Source: Sphingomonadales bacterium
GTDB lineage: Bacteria; Pseudomonadota; Alphaproteobacteria; SMXS01
Direction: 5' to 3'
Assembly (NCBI GenBank): GCA_022844405.1
Contig: JALHLV010000002.1
Location: 1 to 64,000, forward strand
Length of the DNA stretch: 64,000 bases
Below the pieces are notes generated by a model that was not told where the DNA came from, made no database searches, and was given only the letters and a program-made list of their open reading frames with translations. Shown piece after piece: positions 1-8,640 of the stretch; position 1 is the first letter of the stretch, and every line of letters starts with the position of its first letter. The position numbers were made by a program, and so were the translations under genes.

Positions 1-867
1 GCCCCCGGCGCCGGTCGCCGCGCCGGGCGCGCCGGCCCCCGCGATCACCGGCACGGCGAACGTCCCCGCCGCCGCGCTGACCGAATAGGCCTTGTCGCCG
101 ACCCTCAGCACGCCCTCGACCGTCGCGTCGGGCTTGCCGCTGCCCGTCGGAATGGCGAGGACACGCGCCTCGCCATCGGCGGATTCTACCTGCCCGGCGC
201 TGTTGTCGATCAGTGTCTCGGCGAACGGGAAGAACCGCAGCGCGCCGTCGCCCGCACCGGTGAATCGAAGCGCCAGGGTCTTGCCTTCGACGCGGAACTG
301 TGCGGCGCCGGGGAACGGCGCCGGCAATGCCTCCCGCGCCTTCTTGAAGCCGGCGGTGTGCAGCGGGTCGCGCACCGCCTCCTTCGCCACCGGCAGCGTC
401 AGTTCGAGGTCGGCGCCTTCGGGAATGCAGATCTCCTCGCATACCAGCCAGTCGGCACGGGCCTTGAGCGTCACGTCGCCCATGGGCGCGTCGGCCGGCG
501 GTATCACCGTCACCAGCAGCCAGTGCTCGGTGTCGAAGCCGTAATTGGTCAGCGGCCCGAATGGCAGCGCCTTGGGCGCCGGCCAGTCGATACCGCCCGC
601 CGTAAAGCCGGCCGGCAGAGTCCACTCCAACGAGGTGGCCAGCCCTGAATCGCCGGGATTGCGCCAATAGGTGTGCCAGTGCTCGCGCGGGGTCAGCTTC
701 AGCGCCACATGGAACGGCTCGCCCGGCGCCACCGAGGCGACGTCGGCGACCAGCTCGGCCTGGGCATTCTCGGTCTTTACCGGCGCGGCGCCCGTCGGCG
801 CGGCCAGCAGCAGGCCGGCCAGAGCGGCCGCCATCCATCCCACCCAGCGCCGTGGTGAACGCGTCAT
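1..867 (-). CDS. DsbD/ScsB-type thiol:disulfide interchange protein, N-terminal part (cut by window edge)
   Basis: The frame opens at the ATG at 867 and runs off the left edge without a stop, so only the first 289 residues are visible. A signal peptide (Arg-rich start, then WMAALAGLLLA-like core) is followed by a periplasmic beta-sandwich region. Recognisable pieces are EHWHTYWRNPGDSG (about residues 60-75) and DWLVCEEICIPEG (about 130), which are typical of the N-terminal domain of DsbD/ScsB-like reductases. The two Cys in CEEIC would be the redox pair. The family passes electrons from cytoplasmic thioredoxin through a membrane domain to periplasmic partners. The membrane domain and C-terminal thioredoxin domain should lie outside the window. 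The family call is fairly firm; the substrate is unknown. Confidence 0.8.
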   Translation of the reverse strand, partial: MTRSPRRWVGWMAAALAGLLLAAPTGAAPVKTENAQAELVADVASVAPGEPFHVALKLTPREHWHTYWRNPGDSGLATSLEWTLPAGFTAGGIDWPAPKALPFGPLTNYGFDTEHWLLVTVIPPADAPMGDVTLKARADWLVCEEICIPEGADLELTLPVAKEAVRDPLHTAGFKKAREALPAPFPGAAQFRVEGKTLALRFTGAGDGALRFFPFAETLIDNSAGQVESADGEARVLAIPTGSGKPDATVEGVLRVGDKAYSVSAAAGTFAVPVIAGAGAPGAATGAGG

Positions 868-1036
868 CAGCTTCTCCGTGTGCCGCGCCTTTTCCGGCGC
901 GGGCCGTTCCATGCATAATATGGTACTCCGCGCACGTCCATGGGGACCATCTGTTGGGCATGGCCGGAAACCGGAACGAACCAAATCGACCGCGACGCCA
1001 TACGCGACGGCATCAAGGGGCGCGCAAGCCGCAAGA

Positions 1037-1189
1037 ATGACAAAGGACGACGAAAAGCCCGGCGCCAACAAGGCCGAACACCAGCGCCGCGCCGCCGAGG
1101 CGCTGAGGGAAAACCTGCGCCGCCGCAAGGACCAGCAGCGCAAGCAGACGCCGACGCCGGAACCCGAGGATCGCGGCACTGCCGACTAG
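1037..1189 (+). CDS. Small charged protein, 50 aa, function unknown
   Basis: The frame gives 50 residues starting MTKDDEKPGANKAEHQ. It is very rich in Arg, Lys, Glu and Gln, with an amphipathic helix around ALRENLRRRKDQQRKQ and a Pro/Glu tail. It has no Cys and no membrane segment. Small proteins with an ALRENLRRRK-type core recur in Alphaproteobacteria near murA, which fits this location, but their role is not known to me. The stop codon shares the tetranucleotide CTAG with the stop of the convergent gene. I see no strong Shine-Dalgarno sequence, so the start is tentative. Confidence 0.5.
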   Translation: MTKDDEKPGANKAEHQRRAAEALRENLRRRKDQQRKQTPTPEPEDRGTAD

Positions 1190-1434
1190 CTGGAGATGTT
1201 CAGGTAGGCGAGGGTGAAGAGCGCGGCGCCTCCCGCCGCGGTTGCGAGGCTGGCGGGCGTCAGATGGGGTCCGCCCAGGGCCACGATCCGCTGCGACAAC
1301 AACGCACCGACCGCCGCGCCGATGAGCCCGAAGGCCGCGGCTGTTATGGGCCGGGCCTGCTTGTCGTGCGGATAGAGAAAATAGACCAGCAATCCCGTCA
1401 CCAGGCCCACGGCAAGCTTGGCCAACCAGTCCAT
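1186..1434 (-). CDS. Small integral membrane protein, 82 aa
   Basis: The 82-residue product has a hydrophobic segment at about 5-22 (KLAVGLVTGLLVYFLY), a second at about 33-48 with GLIGAAVGALL glycines, and a third near the C-terminus. Three short helices with small-residue packing motifs resemble the GlsB/YeaQ/YmgE transglycosylase-associated group, but no diagnostic motif makes this certain. It lies convergent to the small charged protein and divergent from dcd. A structural or stress-related inner-membrane role is only a guess. Confidence 0.5.
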   Translation of the reverse strand: MDWLAKLAVGLVTGLLVYFLYPHDKQARPITAAAFGLIGAAVGALLSQRIVALGGPHLTPASLATAAGGAALFTLAYLNISS

Positions 1435-1621
1435 GCCCCGACTCCATCGAAAAAGTGTTCAAATGTGACTTGCCCACAAAAATCCTGTCACAAGTCGCAA
1501 TCCGAGTCAGCACCGGTGTCGGAACGATCCTTGCCAATCTGTTCGCCTGCGCGCGGACGTTGAGATACGCCACCTGCTCCATTAGAAGTGGTGTGCGCGT
1601 TCACACCCCGAAGAGTCCCCA

Positions 1622-2176
1622 ATGGCCATCATGTCCGACATCTGGATCCGCGAGCAGGCCTTGTCCAACCGCATGATCGAGCCGTTCGTCGAGAAGCAGC
1701 AGCGCCAGGGCGTGATCTCCTACGGCCTGTCTTCCTACGGCTACGACGCGCGGGTGTCGGACGAATTCAAGGTGTTCACCAACGTGGATTCGGTGATCGT
1801 CGACCCGAAGGAATTCTCCAAGCAGAGCTTCGTCGACCGGCCGGGCGACGTCTGCGTTATCCCGCCCAATTCCTTCGCCCTCGCCACCACGGTCGAGTAT
1901 TTCCGCATCCCGCGCGACATCCTGGTGATCTGCCTGGGCAAGAGCACCTATGCCCGCTGCGGCATCATCGTCAACGTCACGCCGCTCGAGCCCGAATGGG
2001 AAGGCCACGTCACTTTGGAATTCTCCAACACCACGCCGCTGCCGGCCAAGATCTACGCCAACGAGGGCGCCTGCCAGTTCCTGTTCCTCAAGGGCAACGA
2101 GCCCTGCGAGACGTCCTACAAGGACAAGGCGGGGAAATACATGGGACAGCGGGGCGTGACCCTGCCGAAGCTCTAG
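1622..2176 (+). CDS. dcd: dCTP deaminase
   Basis: The 184-residue protein deaminates dCTP to dUTP, feeding dTMP synthesis. It shows the full family pattern: [14 protein letters not shown] near residue 37, KSTYARCGI near 105, then [19 protein letters not shown] near 120-138, which holds the catalytic Glu of the trimeric dUTPase-fold enzymes. Length is normal for proteobacterial Dcd (about 184-193). Two in-frame ATGs (1622 and 1631) are possible; a GAAGAG-like ribosome site lies about ten bases before the first. The next gene, murA, starts 2 bases after the stop, so the two are probably cotranscribed. Confidence 0.96.
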   Translation: MAIMSDIWIREQALSNRMIEPFVEKQQRQGVISYGLSSYGYDARVSDEFKVFTNVDSVIVDPKEFSKQSFVDRPGDVCVIPPNSFALATTVEYFRIPRDILVICLGKSTYARCGIIVNVTPLEPEWEGHVTLEFSNTTPLPAKIYANEGACQFLFLKGNEPCETSYKDKAGKYMGQRGVTLPKL

Positions 2177-2178
2177 CC

Positions 2179-3471
2179 ATGGATCAGCTCGTCATCCGCG
2201 GCGGCAAGCCGCTGCGCGGCAAGATATCGATCAGCGGCGCCAAGAACGCGGCGCTGCCGCTGATGGCCGCCAGCCTGCTGACCGAGGAAACCCTCACGCT
2301 CCACAATATTCCGGCGCTCGACGACATGGCCACCATGTCGGACCTGCTGACCAGCCTGGGCGCCACCGTCGAGGAGGTCCATGGCTCAAGCCGGGGACGC
2401 ACCCTGAAGCTGACGGCCCGGCCGCCGCTGTCGACCGTCGCGCCCTATGAGATCGTCAACCGCATCCGCGCCTCGGTGCTGGTGCTGGGCCCGCTGCTGG
2501 CGCGCACCGGTGAGGCGACCGTCTCCATGCCCGGCGGCGACGCCATCGGCATCCGCCCCATCGACCAGCACCTGAAAGGCCTGGAAGCCATGGGCGCGAA
2601 GATCGAGCTGAAGGGCGGCAACGTCATCGCCCACGCGCCCGGCGGCCTGAAGGGCGCCACCATCCGCTTCCCGTTCGTGTCGGTGGGCGCCACCGAAAAC
2701 CTGTTGATGGCCGCCACCCTCGCCAGGGGCACCACCATCATGGAAAACGCGGCCCGCGAGCCCGAGGTGACCGACCTGGCCCAATGCCTCGTCGCCATGG
2801 GCGCCAACATCCACGGCATCGGCACCGAGTGCCTCGTCATCCAGGGCGTCGACGCGCTGCACGCCGCCGAGCACACCGTGATGCCCGACCGGATCGAGGC
2901 CGGCACCTACGCGGTCGCCGCCGCCATCACCGGCGGCGAGCTGGTGCTGGACGGCGCGGATGTGAGCCATCTCGGCTCGGTGTTCGAATCGCTGGCCAAG
3001 GCCGGCGTCAACATCTCCAACGGTCTGGGCAAGGTGCGGGTGTCCCATCCGACGGGGCGCTGCAAGGGATTCGACGTCATTACCCATCCCTTTCCCGGTT
3101 TTCCCACCGATATGCAGGCTCAGTTCATGGCGCTGATGGCAGTGGCCGACGGCGCCTCGCTGATCACCGAGACCATCTTCGAGAACCGCTTCATGCATGC
3201 GCCCGAGCTGGCACGCATGGGCGCCGACATCACGGTGCATGGCAGCTCGGCCATGGTACGCGGCAATCCGCGGCTGCGCGGCGCGCCGGTGATGGCCACC
3301 GATCTGCGCGCCTCGGTCTGCCTGGTGCTGGCCGGCATGGCCGCCGAGGGCGAGACCATAGTCAACGGCGTCTACCACCTGGACCGCGGCTACGAGACGC
3401 TGGAAGAGAAGCTTCGCGCCGTGGGCGCCGACATCCGCCGCACCCAGGACGACAGGGCGATCGTTCCATGA
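2179..3471 (+). CDS. murA: UDP-N-acetylglucosamine 1-carboxyvinyltransferase (MurA) with Asp at the fosfomycin-target position
   Basis: The 430-residue enzyme transfers the enolpyruvyl group of PEP to UDP-GlcNAc, the first committed step of peptidoglycan synthesis. Family marks are [20 protein letters not shown] at the N-terminus (catalytic Lys in GAKNA) and [12 protein letters not shown] near residue 310 (general-base Asp). The active-site loop reads [14 protein letters not shown], so residue 121 is Asp where E. coli has Cys115. The codon is gac within 2539-2541. MurA proteins with Asp here, for example in mycobacteria and chlamydiae, are known to be active but not alkylated by fosfomycin. 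Low sensitivity of this enzyme is therefore inferred. The ATG starts 2 bases after dcd. Confidence 0.97.
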   Translation: MDQLVIRGGKPLRGKISISGAKNAALPLMAASLLTEETLTLHNIPALDDMATMSDLLTSLGATVEEVHGSSRGRTLKLTARPPLSTVAPYEIVNRIRASVLVLGPLLARTGEATVSMPGGDAIGIRPIDQHLKGLEAMGAKIELKGGNVIAHAPGGLKGATIRFPFVSVGATENLLMAATLARGTTIMENAAREPEVTDLAQCLVAMGANIHGIGTECLVIQGVDALHAAEHTVMPDRIEAGTYAVAAAITGGELVLDGADVSHLGSVFESLAKAGVNISNGLGKVRVSHPTGRCKGFDVITHPFPGFPTDMQAQFMALMAVADGASLITETIFENRFMHAPELARMGADITVHGSSAMVRGNPRLRGAPVMATDLRASVCLVLAGMAAEGETIVNGVYHLDRGYETLEEKLRAVGADIRRTQDDRAIVP

Positions 3472-3502
3472 AGAAGATTTTGGCCATGAAGAAGGTTTGG
3501 GC

Positions 3503-3913
3503 ATGAAGCTGCGCGCCGAGAACGCCGAGGACGTCGCGGTCATCGGCGGCTATCTCCAGGACGCCGCGCTCAAGGTGTCCGACCTGGCTTGGCTTCCGGC
3601 CGCCAACCGCTTCGCGCTGGTCTGCAACCGCTTCATGTGGGAACGGCCCGGGCCGACGCATTACCGGACGCGCGCCGGGCTGCATTTCGAGACCGTCAAG
3701 GCCGCCCAGGTGCGCGGCGTTCCGCAGCAGTCGAAGGGCCATGTGCTGGAACTGCTGACCGTTCACGCCGTCCAGCAGCAGGGCCGGGCGCTGATCACCC
3801 TCAGCTTCGCCGGTGGCGCCGACATCCGCCTTGAAGTCGAACTGATCGAGGCCGGCATGGACGACCTGGGCGAGCCCTGGGAAACGCCGAACCGGCCGTC
3901 GCACACCGACTAG
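3503..3913 (+). CDS. DUF2948 family protein
   Basis: The 136-residue product starts MKLRAENAEDVAVIGG and continues through LQDAALKVSDLAWLP, RFALVCNRFMWE and the paired pattern RTRAGLHFETVKAAQ, which identifies DUF2948. This family has no assigned activity and normally sits just after murA in Alphaproteobacteria, as here. The murA-to-DUF2948 gap is 31 bases and contains a tandem ATGAAGAAG motif. The ATG at 3503 is preferred over an upstream in-frame TTG. The stop interleaves with that of the convergent citrate synthase gene on a CTAG. Confidence 0.88.
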   Translation: MKLRAENAEDVAVIGGYLQDAALKVSDLAWLPAANRFALVCNRFMWERPGPTHYRTRAGLHFETVKAAQVRGVPQQSKGHVLELLTVHAVQQQGRALITLSFAGGADIRLEVELIEAGMDDLGEPWETPNRPSHTD

Positions 3914-5052
3914 GCCTCCGGCCCAACGTAGCGGGCCCTTGGCCGGATCAGCGTGCCCGTCTCGGTCTGCTCGATGGCGTGGGCGATCCAGCCGGTCGTG
4001 CGGCCCAGGGCGAATATCGCGAAGGCCGCCTCCTGCGACAGTCCCAGCGTGTGCGCCAGCGCCGCCAGCGCGCCGTCGACATTGAGCAGCATGCCGCCGG
4101 CCGCCTCCGCCGCGTCGATGGTCCGGCGCAGCGCACCGGAAGGCTCATGCACATCCCTCAGCGCCCGGGCACGGATGTCACCGTCCGGATAGAGCGCGTG
4201 GTGCAATCCCCAGATCGGCTCGCCCCGCGCGAGGCGCGCGGCGAAGAACGCGGCGGGATCAGGCGCCGCGAGCGCCTCGGCGAACATGGCGACGGTGCGC
4301 ATGGTCATGCCGCCGTGCCGCGGCCCGGTCAGCGCCGCAAGCCCCGCCATGAGCGCGGCCGGCAGACCGGCGCCGGTCGACCCCACCACGCGCACCGCGA
4401 AGGTGGACGCATTCAGCTCGTGATCGGCCAGCAGCACCAGCGCACGGCGGACCAGGTCCGCCCCCTTCGGCTTCAACCGCCAGGCGGCGGCCGCCGCCTC
4501 GTGGATGGGACCATCCGCCTCACGCCCCAACACCGTGCCGGCGAGGCCCCGCAAGAGGCCCGCACCTTCGGCGACGATGGATTGCCGGCTACGGCCGAAC
4601 ATCGGTTGCGCCTCGTTCATCGCCTGCGCCAGATAGGTGAACCCGCCGGCGATTCCACTGCTACCGTCGATCAAGGCGGGCGATGGCGCGTTCGGCCAGG
4701 ACGGGACGTCGCACAGCAGCGCGGCCGTTTCCTCGACGGTTGCGTGATCCGACCACGAAACGGCATCCCGTCCCCGGTAGATCAGCCGCCCGCGCACCAC
4801 CGTCGAGATGCGGGTCTCCAGCACGGGATCGCCCCAGTCGATGGCTTTCGCCGCGACCACGGGGCGGCTGCGACCCGCCTTCTTGCGCGCGACCAGCGCC
4901 TCCACTTCCGCCTCGCGGTAAAGGCTGCGGCGGGAGTCCGACGCGTCCGCCACGGCCTCCAGCATGCCCCGGCTGACATAGGCGTAGAGCGTCTGCGGCC
5001 GGATGCCCAGGCGCGCACAAACCTCCTCGGCAGTGATCATTTTTACAGACAT
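3910..5052 (-). CDS. Citrate synthase family protein with N-terminal MerR/excisionase-type HTH
   Basis: The 380-residue product begins with a helix-turn-helix (TAEEVCARLGIRPQTLYAYV, about residues 6-25) and a SRRSLYREAEVEALVARK wing. After that comes a citrate synthase fold. Conserved pieces are DHELNAS, GPRHGG, GLHHALYPDGDIRARAL and NVDGALAAL, matching the two catalytic His and the Asp of citrate synthases, so catalysis is plausible. A terminal RPRARYVG agrees with citrate/2-methylcitrate synthase-like proteins. The ATG at 5052 (or 5040) is preferred, because longer forms would run through the divergent promoter region. The HTH suggests DNA binding, perhaps metabolite-dependent control of the divergent cupin operon; this is inferred. 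Confidence 0.85.
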   Translation of the reverse strand: MSVKMITAEEVCARLGIRPQTLYAYVSRGMLEAVADASDSRRSLYREAEVEALVARKKAGRSRPVVAAKAIDWGDPVLETRISTVVRGRLIYRGRDAVSWSDHATVEETAALLCDVPSWPNAPSPALIDGSSGIAGGFTYLAQAMNEAQPMFGRSRQSIVAEGAGLLRGLAGTVLGREADGPIHEAAAAAWRLKPKGADLVRRALVLLADHELNASTFAVRVVGSTGAGLPAALMAGLAALTGPRHGGMTMRTVAMFAEALAAPDPAAFFAARLARGEPIWGLHHALYPDGDIRARALRDVHEPSGALRRTIDAAEAAGGMLLNVDGALAALAHTLGLSQEAAFAIFALGRTTGWIAHAIEQTETGTLIRPRARYVGPEA

Positions 5053-5053
5053 G

Positions 5054-5079
5054 TATTGATTATATTGATCAATATTGAC
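5054..5079. promoter_or_regulatory. Candidate operator: three TATTGAT/C repeats between divergent genes
   Basis: TATTGAT occurs at 5054-5060 and 5063-5069 and TATTGAC at 5073-5079, with start-to-start spacings of 9 and 10 bases. The palindrome ATTGATCAAT spans 5064-5073. The block is strikingly AT-rich against its surroundings and lies between the HTH-citrate synthase start and the cupin start. It probably holds both promoters and a binding site. Which protein binds is not shown; the adjacent HTH fusion is the obvious candidate. Confidence 0.5.
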
Positions 5080-5134
5080 GTATGCAACGGGTTGCCGCCA
5101 GATGATTGCCGTCACCGACTCAATGGAGGCAACA

Positions 5135-5623
5135 ATGTCCGGAAAGATCGATCCTGAAACACTGGCGCCCATGTGGGGCACGCGCTATCCACCGCCGTTC
5201 GACGAGCGTTGCCGGGCGCGCATGCGCCGCCGCCTGGCAGACGCCGCGGGCCTGACCCAGTTCGGCGTCAACCTCACCCGCCTGCCGCCGGGAAGCTGGT
5301 CCAGCCAGCGTCATTGGCACACCAGGAACGACGAATTCATCTGCGTGCTGGAAGGCGAGGTCACACTGGTTACCGACGAGGGCAGCCAGGTGCTGCGGGC
5401 GGGCGACTACGCCGGCTTCCCCGCGGGCGTCCCGAACGGCCACCAGTTCCGCAACGACGGCGACGAGGACGTGGTGCTGCTCGAGATCGGCTCGCGCCAT
5501 CCCGACGATGCGGCCTATTACAGCGACGTCGACATGATCGCGCCGCCGCTGGAGAAACCCTCGACCTACACGCACCGGGACGGCACGCCCTATCCCAACA
5601 TGCCGCGGCGGGCCGGCCCATGA
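5135..5623 (+). CDS. Cupin-domain protein
   Basis: The 162-residue product carries a single cupin_2 barrel. RHWHTRNDEFICVLEGEVTL (about 65-85) supplies the first metal-ligand motif with two His and one Glu. GDYAGFPAGVPNGHQFRN (about 108-125) supplies the second, with a His. The start is fixed by a GGAGG at 5125-5129 ahead of the ATG at 5135. The stop overlaps the next start (ATGA), so translation is coupled. Reaction unknown; the family covers metal-dependent dioxygenases, isomerases and sugar-binding proteins. It is divergent from the HTH-citrate synthase gene. Confidence 0.85.
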   Translation: MSGKIDPETLAPMWGTRYPPPFDERCRARMRRRLADAAGLTQFGVNLTRLPPGSWSSQRHWHTRNDEFICVLEGEVTLVTDEGSQVLRAGDYAGFPAGVPNGHQFRNDGDEDVVLLEIGSRHPDDAAYYSDVDMIAPPLEKPSTYTHRDGTPYPNMPRRAGP

Positions 5624-6714
5624 GCACGCCCCTGGTCGATCCCGGTCCCGACGGCCGGTCGGACAGCGCCGTCACCGCCGCCTTCACCTTCCAGGCCAGG
5701 GCCTGCGAGCTGATGGGCTCGCCGCTCACCGCGCTGCTGATGCGGCGCATGGTCGCCGACCACGAGGCAGGCGGGATCACCCACGCCATGTTGTCCGGCT
5801 GGGAAACCCGCGCGCCCAAGGACGCCGTCCTCAGCCTGCGCGTGGTCGGCGGCCTGCACTACCTGGTGCTTACCGGCCGCGCCCCGGCGCTGGCCGCCTT
5901 ATATCCCAGCGCGGGCGGCACGTTTCGCAAGGACGGCCTGTGGGACGCCGCCGAGGCCGTGCTGCGTGCCGAGGGACCGTTCTTCGAGGCCTTCCTGAGC
6001 AACACGCCGCAGACCAACGAGGTGCGCCGCACCGGCGTGCTGATCGGCGGCTTCCTGACGGTCGCGAAACAGACCGGCCTGCCGTTGCGCTGCCTCGAGG
6101 TGGGCGCGAGCGCCGGCCTGAACCTCAACTGGGACCGGTTTCGCTACGACTTCGGTGACGGCAGGACCTGGGGCGATCCGGCCAGCCCGGTGCTGATCGA
6201 AACGCACTGGCGCGGCGACGCTCCCGACGCCGCCGTGGCCGCCTCCGTCACCGAGCGCGCGGGCTGCGACATAAGCCCCATCGACCTGTCGCATCCCGAG
6301 GCGGCGGTGCGTCTGAAGTCCTATGTCTGGCCCGACCAGCTCGACCGCTTCCGCATGCTGGACGGCGCGCTTGCCGTGGCCGGCCGATACAAGCCGAAGC
6401 TGGAAACCGCCGATGCCGGCGACTGGATCGCGCGGCAACTCGCCGAACCGAGGCCCGGCGTGGCGACCGTCGTCTACCACTCCATCGCCGCCCAGTATTT
6501 CAGCGCCGGGACCAGGGCCGCCATGAACGCCGCCTTGACCCGCGCCGGCGAACGCGCGACACAAGATGCGCCCGTTGCCTGGCTGCGCATGGAGGCGCCC
6601 GATCTCGCCGTCCTGCCAGATGTGACCCTGACAGTCTGGCCCGGCGGCGCGGAACGGCTGCTCGGCCAGGCCCATCCTCACGGTGCCTTCGTCCAGTGGA
6701 AGGAGACCCCATGA
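5620..6714 (+). CDS. DUF2332 family protein
   Basis: The 364-residue product matches DUF2332 in order: AFTFQARACELMGSPLTALL near the N-terminus, PQTNEVRRTGVL about residue 130, then LRCLEVGASAGLNLNWDRF about 155, which resembles a nucleotide- or SAM-binding loop. WPDQLDRFRMLDGAL and VVYHSIAAQYF follow, and WLRMEAPDL lies near the end. The function is unknown; the EVGASAGLN stretch makes a methyltransferase-like fold likely. It overlaps the cupin gene and the following monooxygenase-like gene by ATGA junctions, forming a tight three-gene operon. Confidence 0.85.
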   Translation: MSTPLVDPGPDGRSDSAVTAAFTFQARACELMGSPLTALLMRRMVADHEAGGITHAMLSGWETRAPKDAVLSLRVVGGLHYLVLTGRAPALAALYPSAGGTFRKDGLWDAAEAVLRAEGPFFEAFLSNTPQTNEVRRTGVLIGGFLTVAKQTGLPLRCLEVGASAGLNLNWDRFRYDFGDGRTWGDPASPVLIETHWRGDAPDAAVAASVTERAGCDISPIDLSHPEAAVRLKSYVWPDQLDRFRMLDGALAVAGRYKPKLETADAGDWIARQLAEPRPGVATVVYHSIAAQYFSAGTRAAMNAALTRAGERATQDAPVAWLRMEAPDLAVLPDVTLTVWPGGAERLLGQAHPHGAFVQWKETP

Positions 6715-7007
6715 TCCTCGAAGCCGCGCAGCTTTCCATCAAGCCGGGCCGCGAGGCCGCGTTCGAGGCGGCCATGCGGCAGGCCCGGCCGCTGATCGAG
6801 GCGTCACCCGGCTTCGGCGGCATCGAGGTCCGCCGCTGCATCGAACGCCCGAACATCTACCTGCTGCTCGTCTGGTGGGAGACGCTGGAGGATCACACCG
6901 TCGGCTTCCGCGGCTCGGACCGCTACCGGCAGTGGCGGGCGCTGCTCCATGACTTCTACGACCCCTTCCCTGTCGTCGAGCACTTCGCGCCTTCATTTCT
7001 TGGCTGA
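6711..7007 (+). CDS. Antibiotic biosynthesis monooxygenase (ABM) domain protein
   Basis: The 98-residue protein has a ferredoxin-like ABM fold: ILEAAQLSIKPGREAAFEAAM, PLIEASPGFGGIEVRR and IYLLLVWWETLEDHTVGFR. Members act as small cofactor-free monooxygenases or as dimeric binding proteins for hydrophobic substrates. The ATG at 6711 overlaps the DUF2332 stop. This is the last gene of the cupin-DUF2332-ABM operon, so the three probably act on one compound, which cannot be named. Confidence 0.82.
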   Translation: MILEAAQLSIKPGREAAFEAAMRQARPLIEASPGFGGIEVRRCIERPNIYLLLVWWETLEDHTVGFRGSDRYRQWRALLHDFYDPFPVVEHFAPSFLG

Positions 7008-7084
7008 GCGCTGAATCTTGGTGGCGTGGCCCCGGCGTGGTGCTAGTTCATAGGCCACGGGCCAACGCCGCCGGGGAGACCTGC

Positions 7085-7774
7085 TTGACCGCCATCAGAC
7101 TGCTTGCCGTCGCTCTCATCGTGAGCATCGCCGCCGCCGGCTGTTCCTCCAAGCCGAAGCGCAGCCCGCTGCCGAAGGACCGCAACGCCGTTGACCGCAT
7201 CAGCGACGCCTATGTGCGCGCCGTGGAATTGCAGAACCAGGGCGATTGCGCGAAGGCCGCCCGGCTGCTCTACCGCGTCGCCATGCAGGGCGCCGGTTAC
7301 GAGGACGCCCAACGCCGCCTGGGCGAGTGCACCATCGCCACGGCGAATGGCGAACAGACCCGGTATATGGACGGCATCGTCTGGCTGCGCCGCGCCGCCG
7401 AGGCCGGCTGGCCGGAAGCGCAAGGCTCGCTGGCTTACGAATACGCTACCGGCCTGATGATCGATCCGGTCGAGGCAGCGCGCTGGCTGACCCTTTACGA
7501 GAACAATCCCAAAATGAAGCGGCTGGGCTTCACGCCGTTGCCGGCCGGCAAGCTGGCGACGATCCGCGCCAGGATCACACCTGAGCAGCTCGCCAGGGGC
7601 CAGGCGAATGCCGCCAGCTTCGTGCCCGTTGCCTGGGCGCCGCCCGCCGCCGCCAAACGCAGTGCGGTCGAGGACCTGAAGGAGGGCGAGGCCGGCAAGA
7701 ACGGCCCCAGCCCGAGCCGCGGCAGCGACGGCGACCGCCCCGTCGGCGGCGAATTCCCGCAGCCGGGGCAGTAA
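7085..7774 (+). CDS. Lipoprotein with Sel1-like repeats
   Basis: The product is about 229 residues if read from the TTG at 7085, which follows a GGGGAG at 7074-7079. That start gives a clean signal peptide ending IAAAGC, a lipobox. The body has tetratricopeptide/Sel1-like helices (CAKAARLLYRVAMQGAGYEDAQRRLGEC and GIVWLRRAAEAGWPEAQGSLAYEY) and a Gly/Ser/Pro-rich tail. It is probably an envelope-anchored scaffold. An upstream in-frame start at 7037 would bury the signal peptide and is less likely. It is convergent with the enoyl-CoA hydratase gene, with 3 bases between the stops. Confidence 0.75.
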   Translation: MTAIRLLAVALIVSIAAAGCSSKPKRSPLPKDRNAVDRISDAYVRAVELQNQGDCAKAARLLYRVAMQGAGYEDAQRRLGECTIATANGEQTRYMDGIVWLRRAAEAGWPEAQGSLAYEYATGLMIDPVEAARWLTLYENNPKMKRLGFTPLPAGKLATIRARITPEQLARGQANAASFVPVAWAPPAAAKRSAVEDLKEGEAGKNGPSPSRGSDGDRPVGGEFPQPGQ

Positions 7775-7777
7775 ACC

Positions 7778-8578
7778 CTACCTGAATACGGGCGCGCGCT
7801 TGTTGAGGAACGCGTCCACCGCTTCCTTGTGCTCGGCGGACACGTAGCATTCCTTCAGCAACTCGCCCTCGCGGCGCTGGACCGCGTTCAGGTCCGACGC
7901 GGGTCCGTGGTCGCGCAACAAGCCCTTGATCAGCCGGAGCTGCCGGTCCGGATTGGCCGCGATCTCGCGACCCAGCGCCTTGGCCTTCGCCATCAACTCG
8001 TCCGCCGGCACCACATGGTCGGCCAGGCGGATGCGGCCGGCTTCGCGGGCGTCGATCAGCCGGGCGGTCAGACACAGCTCGTTCGCCGTGCCGAAACCCA
8101 CCCGGCGCTCGAGGAAGTGCGACGAGCCCAGCTCGGGCACCAGCCCCATCTTGACGAAGAACATGCCGAATTTGGCGTCCTCCGACGCGATGATCACGTC
8201 GAACGGCAGGATCATGGTCGCGCCGACGCCGACCGATGCGCCGTTCACCGCCGCGATCAGCGGCTTCGAGCGGCGGCACAGATCAGCCCAGTCGGTGCCG
8301 CCCGGCATCCCGGTCTCTTCTTCCTGCGTGTCGCCCGCGCCGTCGATGCGCGCCTTGAACGCCTGCTCGATGTCCGCGCCGGCGCAGAAGCCCTTGCCGG
8401 CGCCGGTCAGCACGATGGCGCCGATGGCCTTGTCGGCATTGGCGCGCTCGAAGGCGTTCACCAGTTCCGTCGACATCACCCGCGTCCAGGCGTTGCGGCG
8501 CTCGGGACGGTTGAGCGTGACGACAGCGACCGGGCCGTCGGTTTCATAGAGAATGGTTTCGTAGGACATCGCATTCAC
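7778..8578 (-). CDS. Enoyl-CoA hydratase/isomerase family protein
   Basis: The 266-residue crotonase-fold protein shows VAVVTLNRPERRNAW at 15-30, GAGKGFCAGADIEQAF near 62 (oxyanion-hole loop), KPLIAAVNGASVGVGATMIL near 105 and SSHFLERRVGF near 150. Members hydrate or isomerise acyl-CoA thioesters. One of the usual hydratase glutamates is not obvious at the GxGxT position, so the exact reaction is open. Either the ATG at 8578 or the one at 8569 could be used. It lies divergent from an MFS transporter across a large palindrome. Confidence 0.88.
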   Translation of the reverse strand: MNAMSYETILYETDGPVAVVTLNRPERRNAWTRVMSTELVNAFERANADKAIGAIVLTGAGKGFCAGADIEQAFKARIDGAGDTQEEETGMPGGTDWADLCRRSKPLIAAVNGASVGVGATMILPFDVIIASEDAKFGMFFVKMGLVPELGSSHFLERRVGFGTANELCLTARLIDAREAGRIRLADHVVPADELMAKAKALGREIAANPDRQLRLIKGLLRDHGPASDLNAVQRREGELLKECYVSAEHKEAVDAFLNKRAPVFR

Positions 8579-8640
8579 CCTGCTGGTTCAGGCCGCGACA
8601 GTAGGCGGCGGCGATCATACGATGCAAGCCCCACTCTCAC

